This document shows positions 52,776 through 61,011 of a DNA stretch of 63,926 bases, in pieces. The position numbers and the translations under genes were made by a program. The stretch spans positions 1 through 63,926 of the forward strand of contig NZ_LFCV01000064.1 in NCBI RefSeq assembly GCF_001037465.1, given 5' to 3'. The stretch comes from Xenorhabdus khoisanae (GTDB lineage Bacteria; Pseudomonadota; Gammaproteobacteria; Enterobacterales; Enterobacteriaceae). Under the pieces are notes generated by a model. It had not been told where the DNA came from. It did no database searches and was given only the letters and a program-made list of their open reading frames with translations. Numbering within the stretch: the first letter of the stretch is position 1; the number at the start of each line of letters is the position of its first letter.

Positions 52776-53126
52776 TTAGATCCTTTAGATTCCGTTCGCT
52801 ACTGCGTACTTCCAAGAGTAGTGAAAACAATAGCGGTGGGTAATCACACTTATAATAAAATTGATTATCAACGCCTTACTATTCTACGTCTATCATAACG
52901 GAGTTAATTGTTGAAGTAGAGTCAACCAGAGTTTGTGTTCGACTCATAAGGGATTTGCGGAATCAGGCCACACTTTAATGGTCAGTATCAAATAAAAGAG
53001 CATCGAGTATTAAACGGCCTAGTGTGATTTTAGCCTAAAAAACTTACTCTTTATCACCAATCCGGTCGTCATCATCCCGTAAACATGACGACCACTTAAG
53101 GAGAGGGTGGAGTAAGTTCATGGAAA
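52776..53126. other. Intergenic region with a third-paralogue relic
   Basis: No intact gene. At 52951-52995 the plus strand reads 'SGHTLMVSIK' then stop, matching the C-terminus of paralogue B ('SGQTCMVSIK'), so a third copy once existed here. Confidence 0.5.
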
Positions 53127-53660
53127 CTAGACAGAGTTAAGTTCCTCTAGTTGAACTAAATGCATATTCCTCCCCACTCTTTTTTGATCACGCAGAGCAG
53201 TCTCTTTTCTTGCGATACGCAAGGGGCTACGACTTTCTAACGTTGCCTTCAGAATTTCGCTAGGCTCTCTGCTGGTGTGGGTGATTTCAATAACACCCCA
53301 CGGGGTTTTAAATTCACCTGTTCTACCAGTAGACATAATAGTCAGGCGGTCGATTGGGATTTGTGGAATGAGGCCATATTGAGATAAGGCTGACTCTAAG
53401 CTAATGTAATTATATTCGCCTCGTCGGATATTTTTGGCGATAGTTTCCAGAGGATAGCCTCCCATGCTAGCTCGTGTATAGACATAAACCCCTTTTGTAA
53501 TGCGAAGCAACAACTTGGTTTTGACGAGGCGAGCAACAGATTTTTGCAATGTCTTAGAAGACTTGCCAGCAAAGATGACTTTCAAATCTTGTAAAAGGAA
53601 AATGGCTCTTCCCATTTTGCTGAATTCATCTAATTTGTTAATTGCTGTGATCCTATCCAT
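53127..53660 (-). CDS. AbiEi-type antitoxin, apparently orphan
   Basis: A 177-residue protein: an N-terminal winged-helix segment ('SSKTLQKSVARLVKTKLLLRITKGVYVY') followed by 'GGYPLETIAKNIRRGEYNYISLESALSQYGLIPQIPIDRLTIMSTGRTGEFKTPWGVIEITHTSR', the AbiEi C-terminal fold. The nucleotidyltransferase toxin AbiEii normally follows; none is present before 53.1 kb. Repeats upstream look like its autoregulatory operator. Confidence 0.75.
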   Translation of the reverse strand: MDRITAINKLDEFSKMGRAIFLLQDLKVIFAGKSSKTLQKSVARLVKTKLLLRITKGVYVYTRASMGGYPLETIAKNIRRGEYNYISLESALSQYGLIPQIPIDRLTIMSTGRTGEFKTPWGVIEITHTSREPSEILKATLESRSPLRIARKETALRDQKRVGRNMHLVQLEELNSV

Positions 53661-53691
53661 TTCATTATCTCTACTCTAATACCTCTTTAAA

Positions 53692-53770
53692 GGGGTTTAT
53701 GTGTATAGATAATTATCATAACAATTACTTGTATACATAAAAACCCCATTTTAGGGGTGTTTGTGTAAAG
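53692..53770. promoter_or_regulatory. AbiEi operator-like repeats
   Basis: GGGGTTTATGTGTATA at 53692 is repeated inverted at 53730-53747 (TGTATACATAAAAACCCC) and again direct at about 53754 (GGGGTGTTTGTGTA). AbiEi proteins bind inverted repeats in their own promoter. Confidence 0.55.
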
Positions 53771-53831
53771 ATGTTGTGGGTTTTAATTAGAGCAATCCGA
53801 TGTAAATCCTTGCCCAATGCCAGTCACAGGT

Positions 53832-54614
53832 TTAAAACATGCCAGCCATACCAGCTAATTTAGAGCCACGCAGTTGAATGTCAGCTATTCTCGATGAGGC
53901 TGCTTTTAACCCGAATGCAAGAGCTTGTTCTTTCATCATCCCAACTTCTGCAATGGCATTAGAGGTAAGACGTGCAGGGCGATTAATTACATTGTCTGTA
54001 AAGGCATTAGCATGAAGTACGATTTCTACGCCTGATCCGAGGTTAGGTAGTATCTCTGCCCCTTGGCGATCTTTAATAAAATTGAGTACTTCACTAGACG
54101 AGCCTTTAATTTCGCTGTAATCAGGCATATTGACGATCGCTTTGCGGTATAAAGTGACATATTTTTCTGATTTATCGACCTTTCCTTGTTGTATTGCTTT
54201 TACAAAGACTGACAATGGCATATCGATAAATTCCTCATCTGATTGCTGCTGATAAGCTTTGGTAAAAAGATCGAACATTTCTAATGGTGTTTTCTGTTCG
54301 AGATCTGATGCTGTAGCCACAAGTGCACGGTCGTTAAAGCCAATCATGTAGCTAGCTGGTTTACCGGTTTTACTACGCGCTATATCCCGCATGTACACAA
54401 GATCGTAACTTATGCCATCATCGTTAGTGTGAATATGATGTATCTCTAAGCAGGGACCATTTGGGGCATACGGGAATTTTTCAGCCGTGAGTCGATTAAA
54501 CTCATTTGTCATTGCTTCCATACCAACATCGATAACGCTTTGCCTTTCGTCATTTTTGACGGTACTGAATCCCTCTAAAGACTCAATTTTTTCAAGATAA
54601 ACTGACTTATTCAT
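53832..54614 (-). CDS. Hypothetical protein downstream of primase
   Basis: 260 residues from the ATG at 54612-54614 (GAGG upstream). An acidic helical N-terminus, a 'CLEIHHIHTNDDGISYDLVYMRDIARSKTGKPASYMIGFND' segment in the first half, and a C-terminal half with Ala/Gly-rich helices. No known motif. It is co-directional with primase and helicase, 40 bases beyond the primase stop, so a replication-related function is plausible but unproven. Confidence 0.6.
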   Translation of the reverse strand: MNKSVYLEKIESLEGFSTVKNDERQSVIDVGMEAMTNEFNRLTAEKFPYAPNGPCLEIHHIHTNDDGISYDLVYMRDIARSKTGKPASYMIGFNDRALVATASDLEQKTPLEMFDLFTKAYQQQSDEEFIDMPLSVFVKAIQQGKVDKSEKYVTLYRKAIVNMPDYSEIKGSSSEVLNFIKDRQGAEILPNLGSGVEIVLHANAFTDNVINRPARLTSNAIAEVGMMKEQALAFGLKAASSRIADIQLRGSKLAGMAGMF

Positions 54615-54654
54615 TTTGCATTCACCTCTATTTGATTTCTTATATTGGTAGGTA

Positions 54655-55782
54655 TTAATAAGAACGAATCGCATTGTGCCCTTTAATTAACATTTCTAGT
54701 GCTAATTGGTGATTGAAAAACTTAGAGCAGAAATAAGCTTGTAGTATTTCATCATCATCAGATTCACCGGCATCTTGACCCTCACGAGTAAAAGCAGCGA
54801 TCTTCACGTTAAGTCCTATAGACTGTAGCTTTTTAGCAGCCTTAATCGTGTTCTTAACTGCTTGTTTCTCTGAGTCCCATAGGAAAATGACGTTTTTAAG
54901 GCCAGTCTCTTTCAGTGTTAAAAAGCTACCTAATTGATCTTGCCCTTCTTCTGATAAAGCCCCTGACAAGTGCATACCAAAAGTGCCTATTGGCTCAACG
55001 TAGTCGCGTAATGATTCATCACTGAATAAAGCGCGCTTGACGGCAAATACGTCAAATACTCCCTCCAAGACAACGACCGTAGATTTTCCCATAGCATTAT
55101 GACCGTTATATAGAAAACGTCCTGACGCTGGTAATGTGGATGGGAACAGATACTTTTTATCTGAGATGCCAGTGACATCACGCCCCTGAAAAGTACTCAA
55201 TTTCCCCGTTAAATCGTAGATTGGAATAAGTACCCGCATTGAAAAATCTTGCGTTGAGATACGACCACTATAGTCGTGATAAACGTGTGAGCCATTCACA
55301 ATAAATCGCAAGTCAAAGTACCGGATAAGTTCAGAAGATATGTTTCTCTGAACAAGATAATCGGGAATACGACCATCAGGTAAAGGCAGTAAGTAATGTG
55401 GCGGGAGCTGTACTTCTTCTTTCAGCTCGACCTTACTCTCTAAAGTAATTTCTTTTTCTTTTGGTCGCCAGCCTTGCTCAAGCAATTGAGTGTCAATATA
55501 GGCATGAAGCTCTCGCCCAGCTAAACCAGAATATTTCTGTAAAAACCGGTATAGGTTGAATTGCTCATCTTGTGGATGGCTACCGGCAAAGCATACTCCT
55601 ACTTTAGTTTTCGGGTTGAAGTAGACCTTCCAATCATAATTGCTACAGGTTGGGCATTCTCTAATGTTTAGCTCAAGCCCATCCTTACCGGTTGTTCTAC
55701 GATAGGAGATGCCTTCTAGATCAAGAAACTGCTCAAAATCAAATTCGTTTAGTTTTTCCCTAAAGCCACTGTGTGTACTCAT
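54655..55782 (-). CDS. DnaG-like primase (Toprim)
   Basis: A 375-residue primase of the phage gp61 type. The N-terminus has a zinc ribbon ('RECPTCSNYDWKVYFNPKTKVGVCFAG'). The Toprim domain has 'TVVVLEGVFDVFAVKRA' with the conserved Glu, and 'NVIFLWDSEKQAVKNTIKAAKKL' for the DxD-type motif. It makes RNA primers and should act with the DnaB-like helicase encoded immediately upstream. Confidence 0.88.
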   Translation of the reverse strand: MSTHSGFREKLNEFDFEQFLDLEGISYRRTTGKDGLELNIRECPTCSNYDWKVYFNPKTKVGVCFAGSHPQDEQFNLYRFLQKYSGLAGRELHAYIDTQLLEQGWRPKEKEITLESKVELKEEVQLPPHYLLPLPDGRIPDYLVQRNISSELIRYFDLRFIVNGSHVYHDYSGRISTQDFSMRVLIPIYDLTGKLSTFQGRDVTGISDKKYLFPSTLPASGRFLYNGHNAMGKSTVVVLEGVFDVFAVKRALFSDESLRDYVEPIGTFGMHLSGALSEEGQDQLGSFLTLKETGLKNVIFLWDSEKQAVKNTIKAAKKLQSIGLNVKIAAFTREGQDAGESDDDEILQAYFCSKFFNHQLALEMLIKGHNAIRSY

Positions 55783-55919
55783 AACTTAATCTTTCTTTTG
55801 TTTTTATGATAAGAACCACAAGGCATTGAATGGGTTGCCTGACAATTTGTGGCTCGTTATTTAAAGCTGTTAGCTGTGTGGTTTTATATAAATTTCATTA
55901 GATCGGGAGTCATAAATTT

Positions 55920-57272
55920 TTAGGTAATATCTATAATTCGTTTAATAAAACGCATCTGATCAAGGTTCTGTTCAATACGAATACTGACATCTCCTTTCTG
56001 GTTACGAGAACCTGCAATAAACAATCTTGCTTCGCCTTTGGCTTTTTCTTCTTCTGTTTTGTTGATAGTGATAACCAAATCGGCAATGCGGACTTTTTCA
56101 ACGTTATCTGCGGCGTGCATCATAGTTGCAACTTCTGACGAGCCACCTTCACGGTTTGTCTGCGATGCGGTAATACCAGCTACATTATAGGTATCAAAAA
56201 CTGCTCGAAGGTCGGTATATATACTTTTCACGTCTTCCCTAACATCACCGCTCCGATAGTTAGATTTCATCAGATCAGCATAATCCACAACCAGCATATC
56301 CAGCGCGACACCTGTAGAGATAATTCCTTCAACGATACGGACAACATCATTTGGTGAAACAGAACCTGATGGACGTTGGACAACAAACATCTTGCCGACT
56401 TTGCCTATCGCACCAATCTCTTTTAGTTTTTTCGATACCCTGTCACGACCATCAACCAACTCGTCCATATCCGTTTCAGAAAGCCGGGCATCGAAACGAT
56501 CAGCAATAATCTCTTTGTGTACTTCTAAAGAGATATAAAGAACGTTAAATCCCGCCAATGCTGCGTTAACTGAAAACTCGCCCATACCGGTCGATTTACC
56601 CGATTTAGCAAATCCCATAAACAGGGTCATTTCTTTGCGACCCCATCCACTGTGATACAATAAAGCATCCAGTGCTCGATATCCTGTTGTGATCCCTTGT
56701 GGTGGCGCTTCACCAATCGCCTTTTTCTCACGCGCTTCAAAACGTGTCGCTGATTCACTAAAGTAATCGTATACCTCGCTACTTCCCTGACCACCAAGAT
56801 GTTTGACCTTCTCCATAATTTGCATAGCTTTATCAAAGTCACCTTTATCTTTGAGTTCAGCAGCTTTTATCATGGCGTTATCAAACGCGACCGAACGAGC
56901 AAATAATGTCACCTGATCGACCATATATTGAGAATCAGTTAATGATATCTCGTTGATTTTTTTTATAGCAGCAGTGACCTCCGAGACGTATTCTTTGCGA
57001 ATAACCTTGTCTTTCACGTCGCTGGTAATAAGCGACACCAGCGTAGTCATTGACGGGGGCTGCTTGTACAACTTATAAAAACGACCGGCTGCGGCGACCA
57101 GAAAACCTAAAGCCATATTGTTAAATTGTTTTGGTTCAACTAAGTCGTGAACCTGAGTGACAAAGCGGTAATCACGGCAGTAATAAGCTGCCAGTACTAC
57201 CTGAAAAGCATCATCAAACCGTTCGGACAGTGAGACGCTTGTGTGTTCCAATTCAAATTCTGAGGCTGACAT
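55920..57272 (-). CDS. DnaB/gp41-like replicative helicase
   Basis: A 450-residue RecA-fold hexameric helicase. A helical N-terminal domain (to about 190), then 'GYRALDALLYHSGWGRKEMTLFMGFAKSGKSTGMGEFSVNAAL' with Walker A, 'NVLYISLEVHKEIIADRFDARLS', 'DMLVVDYADLMKS' (Walker B), 'AGITASQTNREG' and a C-terminal 'RLFIAGSRNQKGDVSIRIEQN'. It unwinds DNA for the DnaE-like polymerase. It is directly adjacent to a 77-residue gene upstream and to primase downstream. Confidence 0.92.
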   Translation of the reverse strand: MSASEFELEHTSVSLSERFDDAFQVVLAAYYCRDYRFVTQVHDLVEPKQFNNMALGFLVAAAGRFYKLYKQPPSMTTLVSLITSDVKDKVIRKEYVSEVTAAIKKINEISLTDSQYMVDQVTLFARSVAFDNAMIKAAELKDKGDFDKAMQIMEKVKHLGGQGSSEVYDYFSESATRFEAREKKAIGEAPPQGITTGYRALDALLYHSGWGRKEMTLFMGFAKSGKSTGMGEFSVNAALAGFNVLYISLEVHKEIIADRFDARLSETDMDELVDGRDRVSKKLKEIGAIGKVGKMFVVQRPSGSVSPNDVVRIVEGIISTGVALDMLVVDYADLMKSNYRSGDVREDVKSIYTDLRAVFDTYNVAGITASQTNREGGSSEVATMMHAADNVEKVRIADLVITINKTEEEKAKGEARLFIAGSRNQKGDVSIRIEQNLDQMRFIKRIIDIT

Positions 57273-57506
57273 TTAAACCACCTGCGCTACAGTAACATTA
57301 TGAAAACTCTCAATTGCTGAGTAGTTCACTATCTTAAAATCGTTTCTGTCATTCATGCCGATGGTGTCAATCAGTGCTGATTGATTATCAAATTTACGCA
57401 CAAATCCTGAAATTACCTTGCCAGTATTTGTTGTGATCTCCAGCTTTACGCCGTTATATTTCAACCAAGATAGACGAGATTTGATAATTTCATAATCGTC
57501 ATTCAT
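57273..57506 (-). CDS. Hypothetical small protein upstream of helicase
   Basis: 77 residues, predicted beta-rich ('VKLEITTNTGKVISGFVRKFDNQSALIDTIG'), reminiscent of small Sm- or OB-like folds. It abuts the helicase start without spacing, so it is co-translated; a helicase-loading or accessory role is conceivable. No family is recognised. Confidence 0.6.
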   Translation of the reverse strand: MNDDYEIIKSRLSWLKYNGVKLEITTNTGKVISGFVRKFDNQSALIDTIGMNDRNDFKIVNYSAIESFHNVTVAQVV

Positions 57507-57565
57507 TTATCATTTTCCTTTAACACCAATCCATTATTGGATATTTTCATTTCCATATAGGGGTT

Positions 57566-58282
57566 CTATAAAAACTTAGAGGCTTTTCTTAAATCATCGG
57601 GAAACTGGTTCAAGAACGCTTGTTGTTCGAGATAACCAAGTGAATACACCGCAGAGAAAATCAACAAATAACGTTTATCCGGTCGTGCATTAGAAATTTG
57701 CGCCATTACATATGTTCTGTGAGCATCTTGAACTTCGTCACCCACATAGTTATTGTTTTTGAAATAATCCAACTCTGAGCCATCTAGTCGCGTTCTCTTA
57801 CGTTTTTCATTCCTATCGATAAATATTTCCAGCAAATCGTCCTGCCACAAATGTTGTGGCCGCGGTAACTCTCCCCATTCCCGTTTTGCCGCTATAGACA
57901 ACATGTTCATGATGAAAAAGCCGTACTCGACACCAAGCTCATCGGCCTTTTGTCTGGCTTTCCAAAGCGACGTTATGTTTGCTTTTGACAAGTTGATAAA
58001 TGGAACACGTTTAAGTCCGGTTCGGAAAGAGGCTTTGCGATAATCCTCACGACCGTGGGTGCTCATGATCCGAGAGTACTCTCGTTTATAGGATTCAGTG
58101 AATAACATCGTGGCATCCATTGGATGCAAGTGCCGATAGTCAAACCATTTGGATTGATACAGCTCCAGTTCACCTTTGGTACGAGATAGACCGACATTTT
58201 CCACAACCCATTGGTCTTTATCTTGTGCCGTCCATGAGAGCATAAACTCCTGTGGATCACCTTCTGCTAAGAAAAAATCCAT
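57566..58282 (-). CDS. Hypothetical 238-residue protein
   Basis: A soluble, basic, Trp/Arg-rich protein ('MDFFLAEGDPQEFMLSWTAQDKDQWVVENVGLSR...' and 'SLWKARQKADELGVEYGFFIMNMLSIAAKREWGELPRPQHLWQDDLLEIFI'). No catalytic motif. It leads the helicase-primase operon, so it might be a helicase loader analogous to T4 gp59 by position only. The start is uncertain: two ATGs (58282, 58294) and a TTG at 58321 are in frame. Confidence 0.6.
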   Translation of the reverse strand: MDFFLAEGDPQEFMLSWTAQDKDQWVVENVGLSRTKGELELYQSKWFDYRHLHPMDATMLFTESYKREYSRIMSTHGREDYRKASFRTGLKRVPFINLSKANITSLWKARQKADELGVEYGFFIMNMLSIAAKREWGELPRPQHLWQDDLLEIFIDRNEKRKRTRLDGSELDYFKNNNYVGDEVQDAHRTYVMAQISNARPDKRYLLIFSAVYSLGYLEQQAFLNQFPDDLRKASKFL

Positions 58283-58392
58283 TACTAGGCACATGGATAC
58301 AATAAACCTTTTTATAAGCAAGTAAATGAGTACAGTTTATATCAGTGCCAAGATAGGAAATCAATTCCGCAGTGTAGGTCTTTCTGTAGGAT

Positions 58393-58428
58393 TAATGACT
58401 AAGTAGCTGCGATAACCGCCAACTTTTA
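58393..58428 (+). repeat. Dispersed repeat, copy D
   Basis: TAATGACTAAGTAGCTGCGATAACCGCCAACTTTTA-type sequence, downstream of the GNAT-like gene pair and facing an opposed copy at 59784-59820. Other copies are at 46224, 47023 (inverted) and 47128. Confidence 0.75.
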
Positions 58429-58529
58429 AACAACCTCTTCTATCGGAAACCGCGGGAAGTCTGGGAGGGTATCATACTGTTTTTTGAGCGGACTTCACTC
58501 TTGAAATAGGATTGACCAGAATAACAATG

Positions 58530-59159
58530 CTAACGAGCAGCCAAAATGATGTGTTCCATATTTTGATGGGTAGGCTTGAAGCCTAGTCGCTCAAGGTCAA
58601 TGCCGGAAACCACTGCATCTGGCCTACCCCAAATGGTCGAGCCAGCTTGTTCCAGCGTATCAATTTCACCTTTGTAAACTTCCGGCTTACCATTAGACAG
58701 ACGATAATCTAGATGGTTGCCGTTAACCTGCATGATATTGAGTAGAACAGAGTCATCTTCAGCTATGAATAACCATATAAACATACCCGCGGCTGTTTGG
58801 TAGGTATCGCTAACAACCACGCCATAGTGATCTATGATGCAACGATAGATGTGCGGGGCGAGTTTTACACCGCGATAGTCTCTACCAACATAGACAGATG
58901 AAACCTGTGGAATCCGGTTGGGGAAACTTTCAGGAGCAGAGAGCTTAAACTCAAGCAAAATATTTGCAGAAACCTGATCTGACCGGACGTGGCGCAGGTA
59001 AAGCCGAACCATACCATTACTGTCTTCCAAGATAACAGTGTGTGCATCACCAATATCATCAATGATATCATTTAAGTGCACATACGCCTGCTCTGGATCA
59101 TCTAAGTTATCAGGCCAAACCAGATTTTTTTCGTGTTCTTCGATCAGCAGTGGTGGCAT
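58530..59159 (-). CDS. GNAT-fold-like phage protein A
   Basis: A 209-residue protein with 'VSSVYVGRDYRGVKLAPHIYRCIIDHYGVVVSDTYQTAAGMFIWLFIAED'. The 'V..VYV..DYRG..L' part resembles the acetyl-CoA segment of GNAT proteins, and 'VVVSDxxQTxxGxxxW' recurs in the 59964 protein. It is probably co-transcribed with the 59178-59486 gene. The acetyltransferase fold is an inference. Repeat copies flank this pair of genes. Confidence 0.55.
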   Translation of the reverse strand: MPPLLIEEHEKNLVWPDNLDDPEQAYVHLNDIIDDIGDAHTVILEDSNGMVRLYLRHVRSDQVSANILLEFKLSAPESFPNRIPQVSSVYVGRDYRGVKLAPHIYRCIIDHYGVVVSDTYQTAAGMFIWLFIAEDDSVLLNIMQVNGNHLDYRLSNGKPEVYKGEIDTLEQAGSTIWGRPDAVVSGIDLERLGFKPTHQNMEHIILAAR

Positions 59160-59177
59160 TGTCCAGCAAGTCTCATC

Positions 59178-59486
59178 TTATTCTTGTTGAAAGAATTGAA
59201 TAGCACGGAGGCGTAAATTAGTCAGATTCATTGTTTTCGACGGCATAGCTTCTTTCTGCTCAATGCATTTTTCACGGCCATCGGCTTCAAACTGGATGAC
59301 TATCACAGGAGCAATACGATCACGGCGACCAGCTTCATGCCAGTTGTCATGCACGACGATTAACATTGGGCGTTTAACTCGCTCGCTGTTGGTACGGACT
59401 TCGAATTGTCCCGGAACATCAGGTACGCTAAAACTGCCTATAAGAGCATAGCGATCACTAATAGTGAATGGTGTATGAGTAATCAT
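59178..59486 (-). CDS. Hypothetical 102-residue protein
   Basis: Starts MITHTPFTISDRYALIGSFSVPDVPGQF at the ATG 59484-59486, with an excellent ribosome site (GGAGGTGA). Beta-rich with 'VKRPMLIVVHDNWHEAGRRDRIAPVIVIQFEADGREK'. No family is recognised. It lies 18 bases upstream of the GNAT-like gene in the same operon. Confidence 0.6.
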   Translation of the reverse strand: MITHTPFTISDRYALIGSFSVPDVPGQFEVRTNSERVKRPMLIVVHDNWHEAGRRDRIAPVIVIQFEADGREKCIEQKEAMPSKTMNLTNLRLRAIQFFQQE

Positions 59487-59783
59487 AGTCACCTCCGTCA
59501 ATTCAAAGTATTCAGTGGGATAAAACAAACCCAATATGCTCAATGGATATCGTTAGTATAACGAATTTACGCAACTGAACAACCTTTTCGTTTGTTTTTT
59601 CAGCATGTTTAAGGGAAGGAACAATCGTACACTAAGAAAGTAATTATCAATAAATTGGACGCATCACTAGTGAAGACCGAAATTGTAGCTTAACCCTTAT
59701 TTAACATAAATTCCTTAATACCCCCGCTTGTTGTAACTCTAATATAGTAATGTCACTTTTTAGTCAATTAGAAATTACTTGTC

Positions 59784-59820
59784 TAAAAGTTGGCGGTTAT
59801 CGCGGCTATCCGATCATTAC
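59784..59820 (-). repeat. Dispersed repeat, copy E (inverted)
   Basis: Reverse complement of copy D with few mismatches (TAAAAGTTGGCGGTTATCGC...). It lies in a 420-bp gene-free stretch (59544-59963) that also holds the promoter and GGAGG ribosome site of the 59964 gene. Together D and E bracket 1.4 kb. Confidence 0.75.
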
Positions 59821-59963
59821 CCCTAACCGCATGCTATTTGAACAATTCATGCCAAAGTTGTAGGATAGTATCGGTAGTTTGCCAATCTGTGCCAAAACTG
59901 TATTATAATTGAATTTAATATTATAAGTATCAAAGGATTGTCCTAATTTCGGAGGACAAACAT

Positions 59964-60620
59964 ATGTTGGTTAATCAAGCGAAAAATAACACAATGCCAT
60001 ATTTGATCCCCGACACAGGATTTAACAATAAATTACGCCATCCTAAAAAAAATGAAGAACATACTAAAACTTTTTTACAAAAAGGCGTAGAAAACTTTGA
60101 GTTGCCAAACTTTGATGTCCCTTATGGCTACCGTCTAGTAAAATCGCTCAAAGAACACCAATACCGTATGATTACAACTGGTGAAGATTCTGAAACAGTT
60201 TATGCCGTAAAATTACATTTTCGAAAAGATATCATCGTGGGGAAGGAAACTTGCACTCAGATTATGATATGGCGTACACCCCGCTCAGAACATCAACATG
60301 CAATTGGCGATTTGCCAAGAGATTTTTTTAAGAATTTATTGAGCAAATATAACATTGTAGTAACTGATGAAGCACAAACTCAAGATGGTAAACGCTTTTG
60401 GGAAAAGATGATCGACTGGGCAATAACTAAAGGCTATCACGTATACTCTTCTGATGGCACTTCTGATGATTGTGATATGGACTATATTCCCTTGGTAGTC
60501 ATTCCATCCATTTCTGAGTTTTATGAAAAATGGGATGAATTTTGTTGGGGGAGTGACAAAGATGTTCACAAGCATCGCCTAATTGCTATTAGCAGAACAC
60601 TTCTAGCTTCGAACCCATAA
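59964..60620 (+). CDS. GNAT-fold-like phage protein B
   Basis: A 218-residue soluble protein with GGAGG eight bases before its ATG. The core 'LPRDFFKNLLSKYNIVVTDEAQTQDGKRFWEKMIDWAITKGYHVY' shares the 'IVVxDxxQTxxGxxFW' motif with the 58530 protein and resembles phage proteins with an acetyltransferase-like fold. It is transcribed toward the partition genes and stops inside a long hairpin shared with the ParA partner gene. Confidence 0.55.
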   Translation: MLVNQAKNNTMPYLIPDTGFNNKLRHPKKNEEHTKTFLQKGVENFELPNFDVPYGYRLVKSLKEHQYRMITTGEDSETVYAVKLHFRKDIIVGKETCTQIMIWRTPRSEHQHAIGDLPRDFFKNLLSKYNIVVTDEAQTQDGKRFWEKMIDWAITKGYHVYSSDGTSDDCDMDYIPLVVIPSISEFYEKWDEFCWGSDKDVHKHRLIAISRTLLASNP

Positions 60621-60655
60621 AAGAAAAGCCGCTGATGCGGCTTTTCTTTTATGGG
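60614..60655. terminator. 19-bp perfect-stem bidirectional terminator
   Basis: CCCATAAAAGAAAAGCCGC pairs exactly with its reverse complement around a TGAT loop. The stop codons of both convergent genes lie inside the stem. The GC core plus flanking T-runs on each strand make it a strong terminator both ways. Confidence 0.93.
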
Positions 60656-61011
60656 ATCTTTTTATCTAAATCTTTTATGAGCTGTTGAATCTCTTCCGGC
60701 TTAGTCTCTAAGCTCAACTCTAACGCAGCCTTTATATCACTAAAGGGTAAAGAAGCTAAAGTTACCAAAGCAGCTCTAAACACGTCTGAGCGACTTAAAT
60801 TGGCACGTCTAGGAGCGACTCTCAGAAGATCAACTAATTCGTGGTACTCATCTTCCATTGACACTGTACGGCTTTTGATAATCTCAGTACTGTTCTTGCG
60901 GCGACCCCGTTGTTTAACCGTTTTTTCTTTCAGCGAGGAATTGCTCAAAAATTCCTGGACCGCTTCTTCTCTGTCTTGCTTGCCTAAGCCGGCCATCGGG
61001 TTCTTAGCCAT
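60649..61011 (-). CDS. Small partition partner (ParB/ParG-like)
   Basis: 120 residues: a basic, probably disordered N-terminus ('KQRGRRKNSTEIIKSRTVSMEDEYHELVDLL') and a helical C-terminus with 'NLSRSDVFRAALVTLASLP', which resembles a ribbon-helix-helix or short HTH DNA-binding unit. It overlaps the ParA gene by eight bases. By position it is the centromere-binding partner of the ParA ATPase; no classical ParB motifs are present. Confidence 0.7.
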   Translation of the reverse strand: MAKNPMAGLGKQDREEAVQEFLSNSSLKEKTVKQRGRRKNSTEIIKSRTVSMEDEYHELVDLLRVAPRRANLSRSDVFRAALVTLASLPFSDIKAALELSLETKPEEIQQLIKDLDKKIP

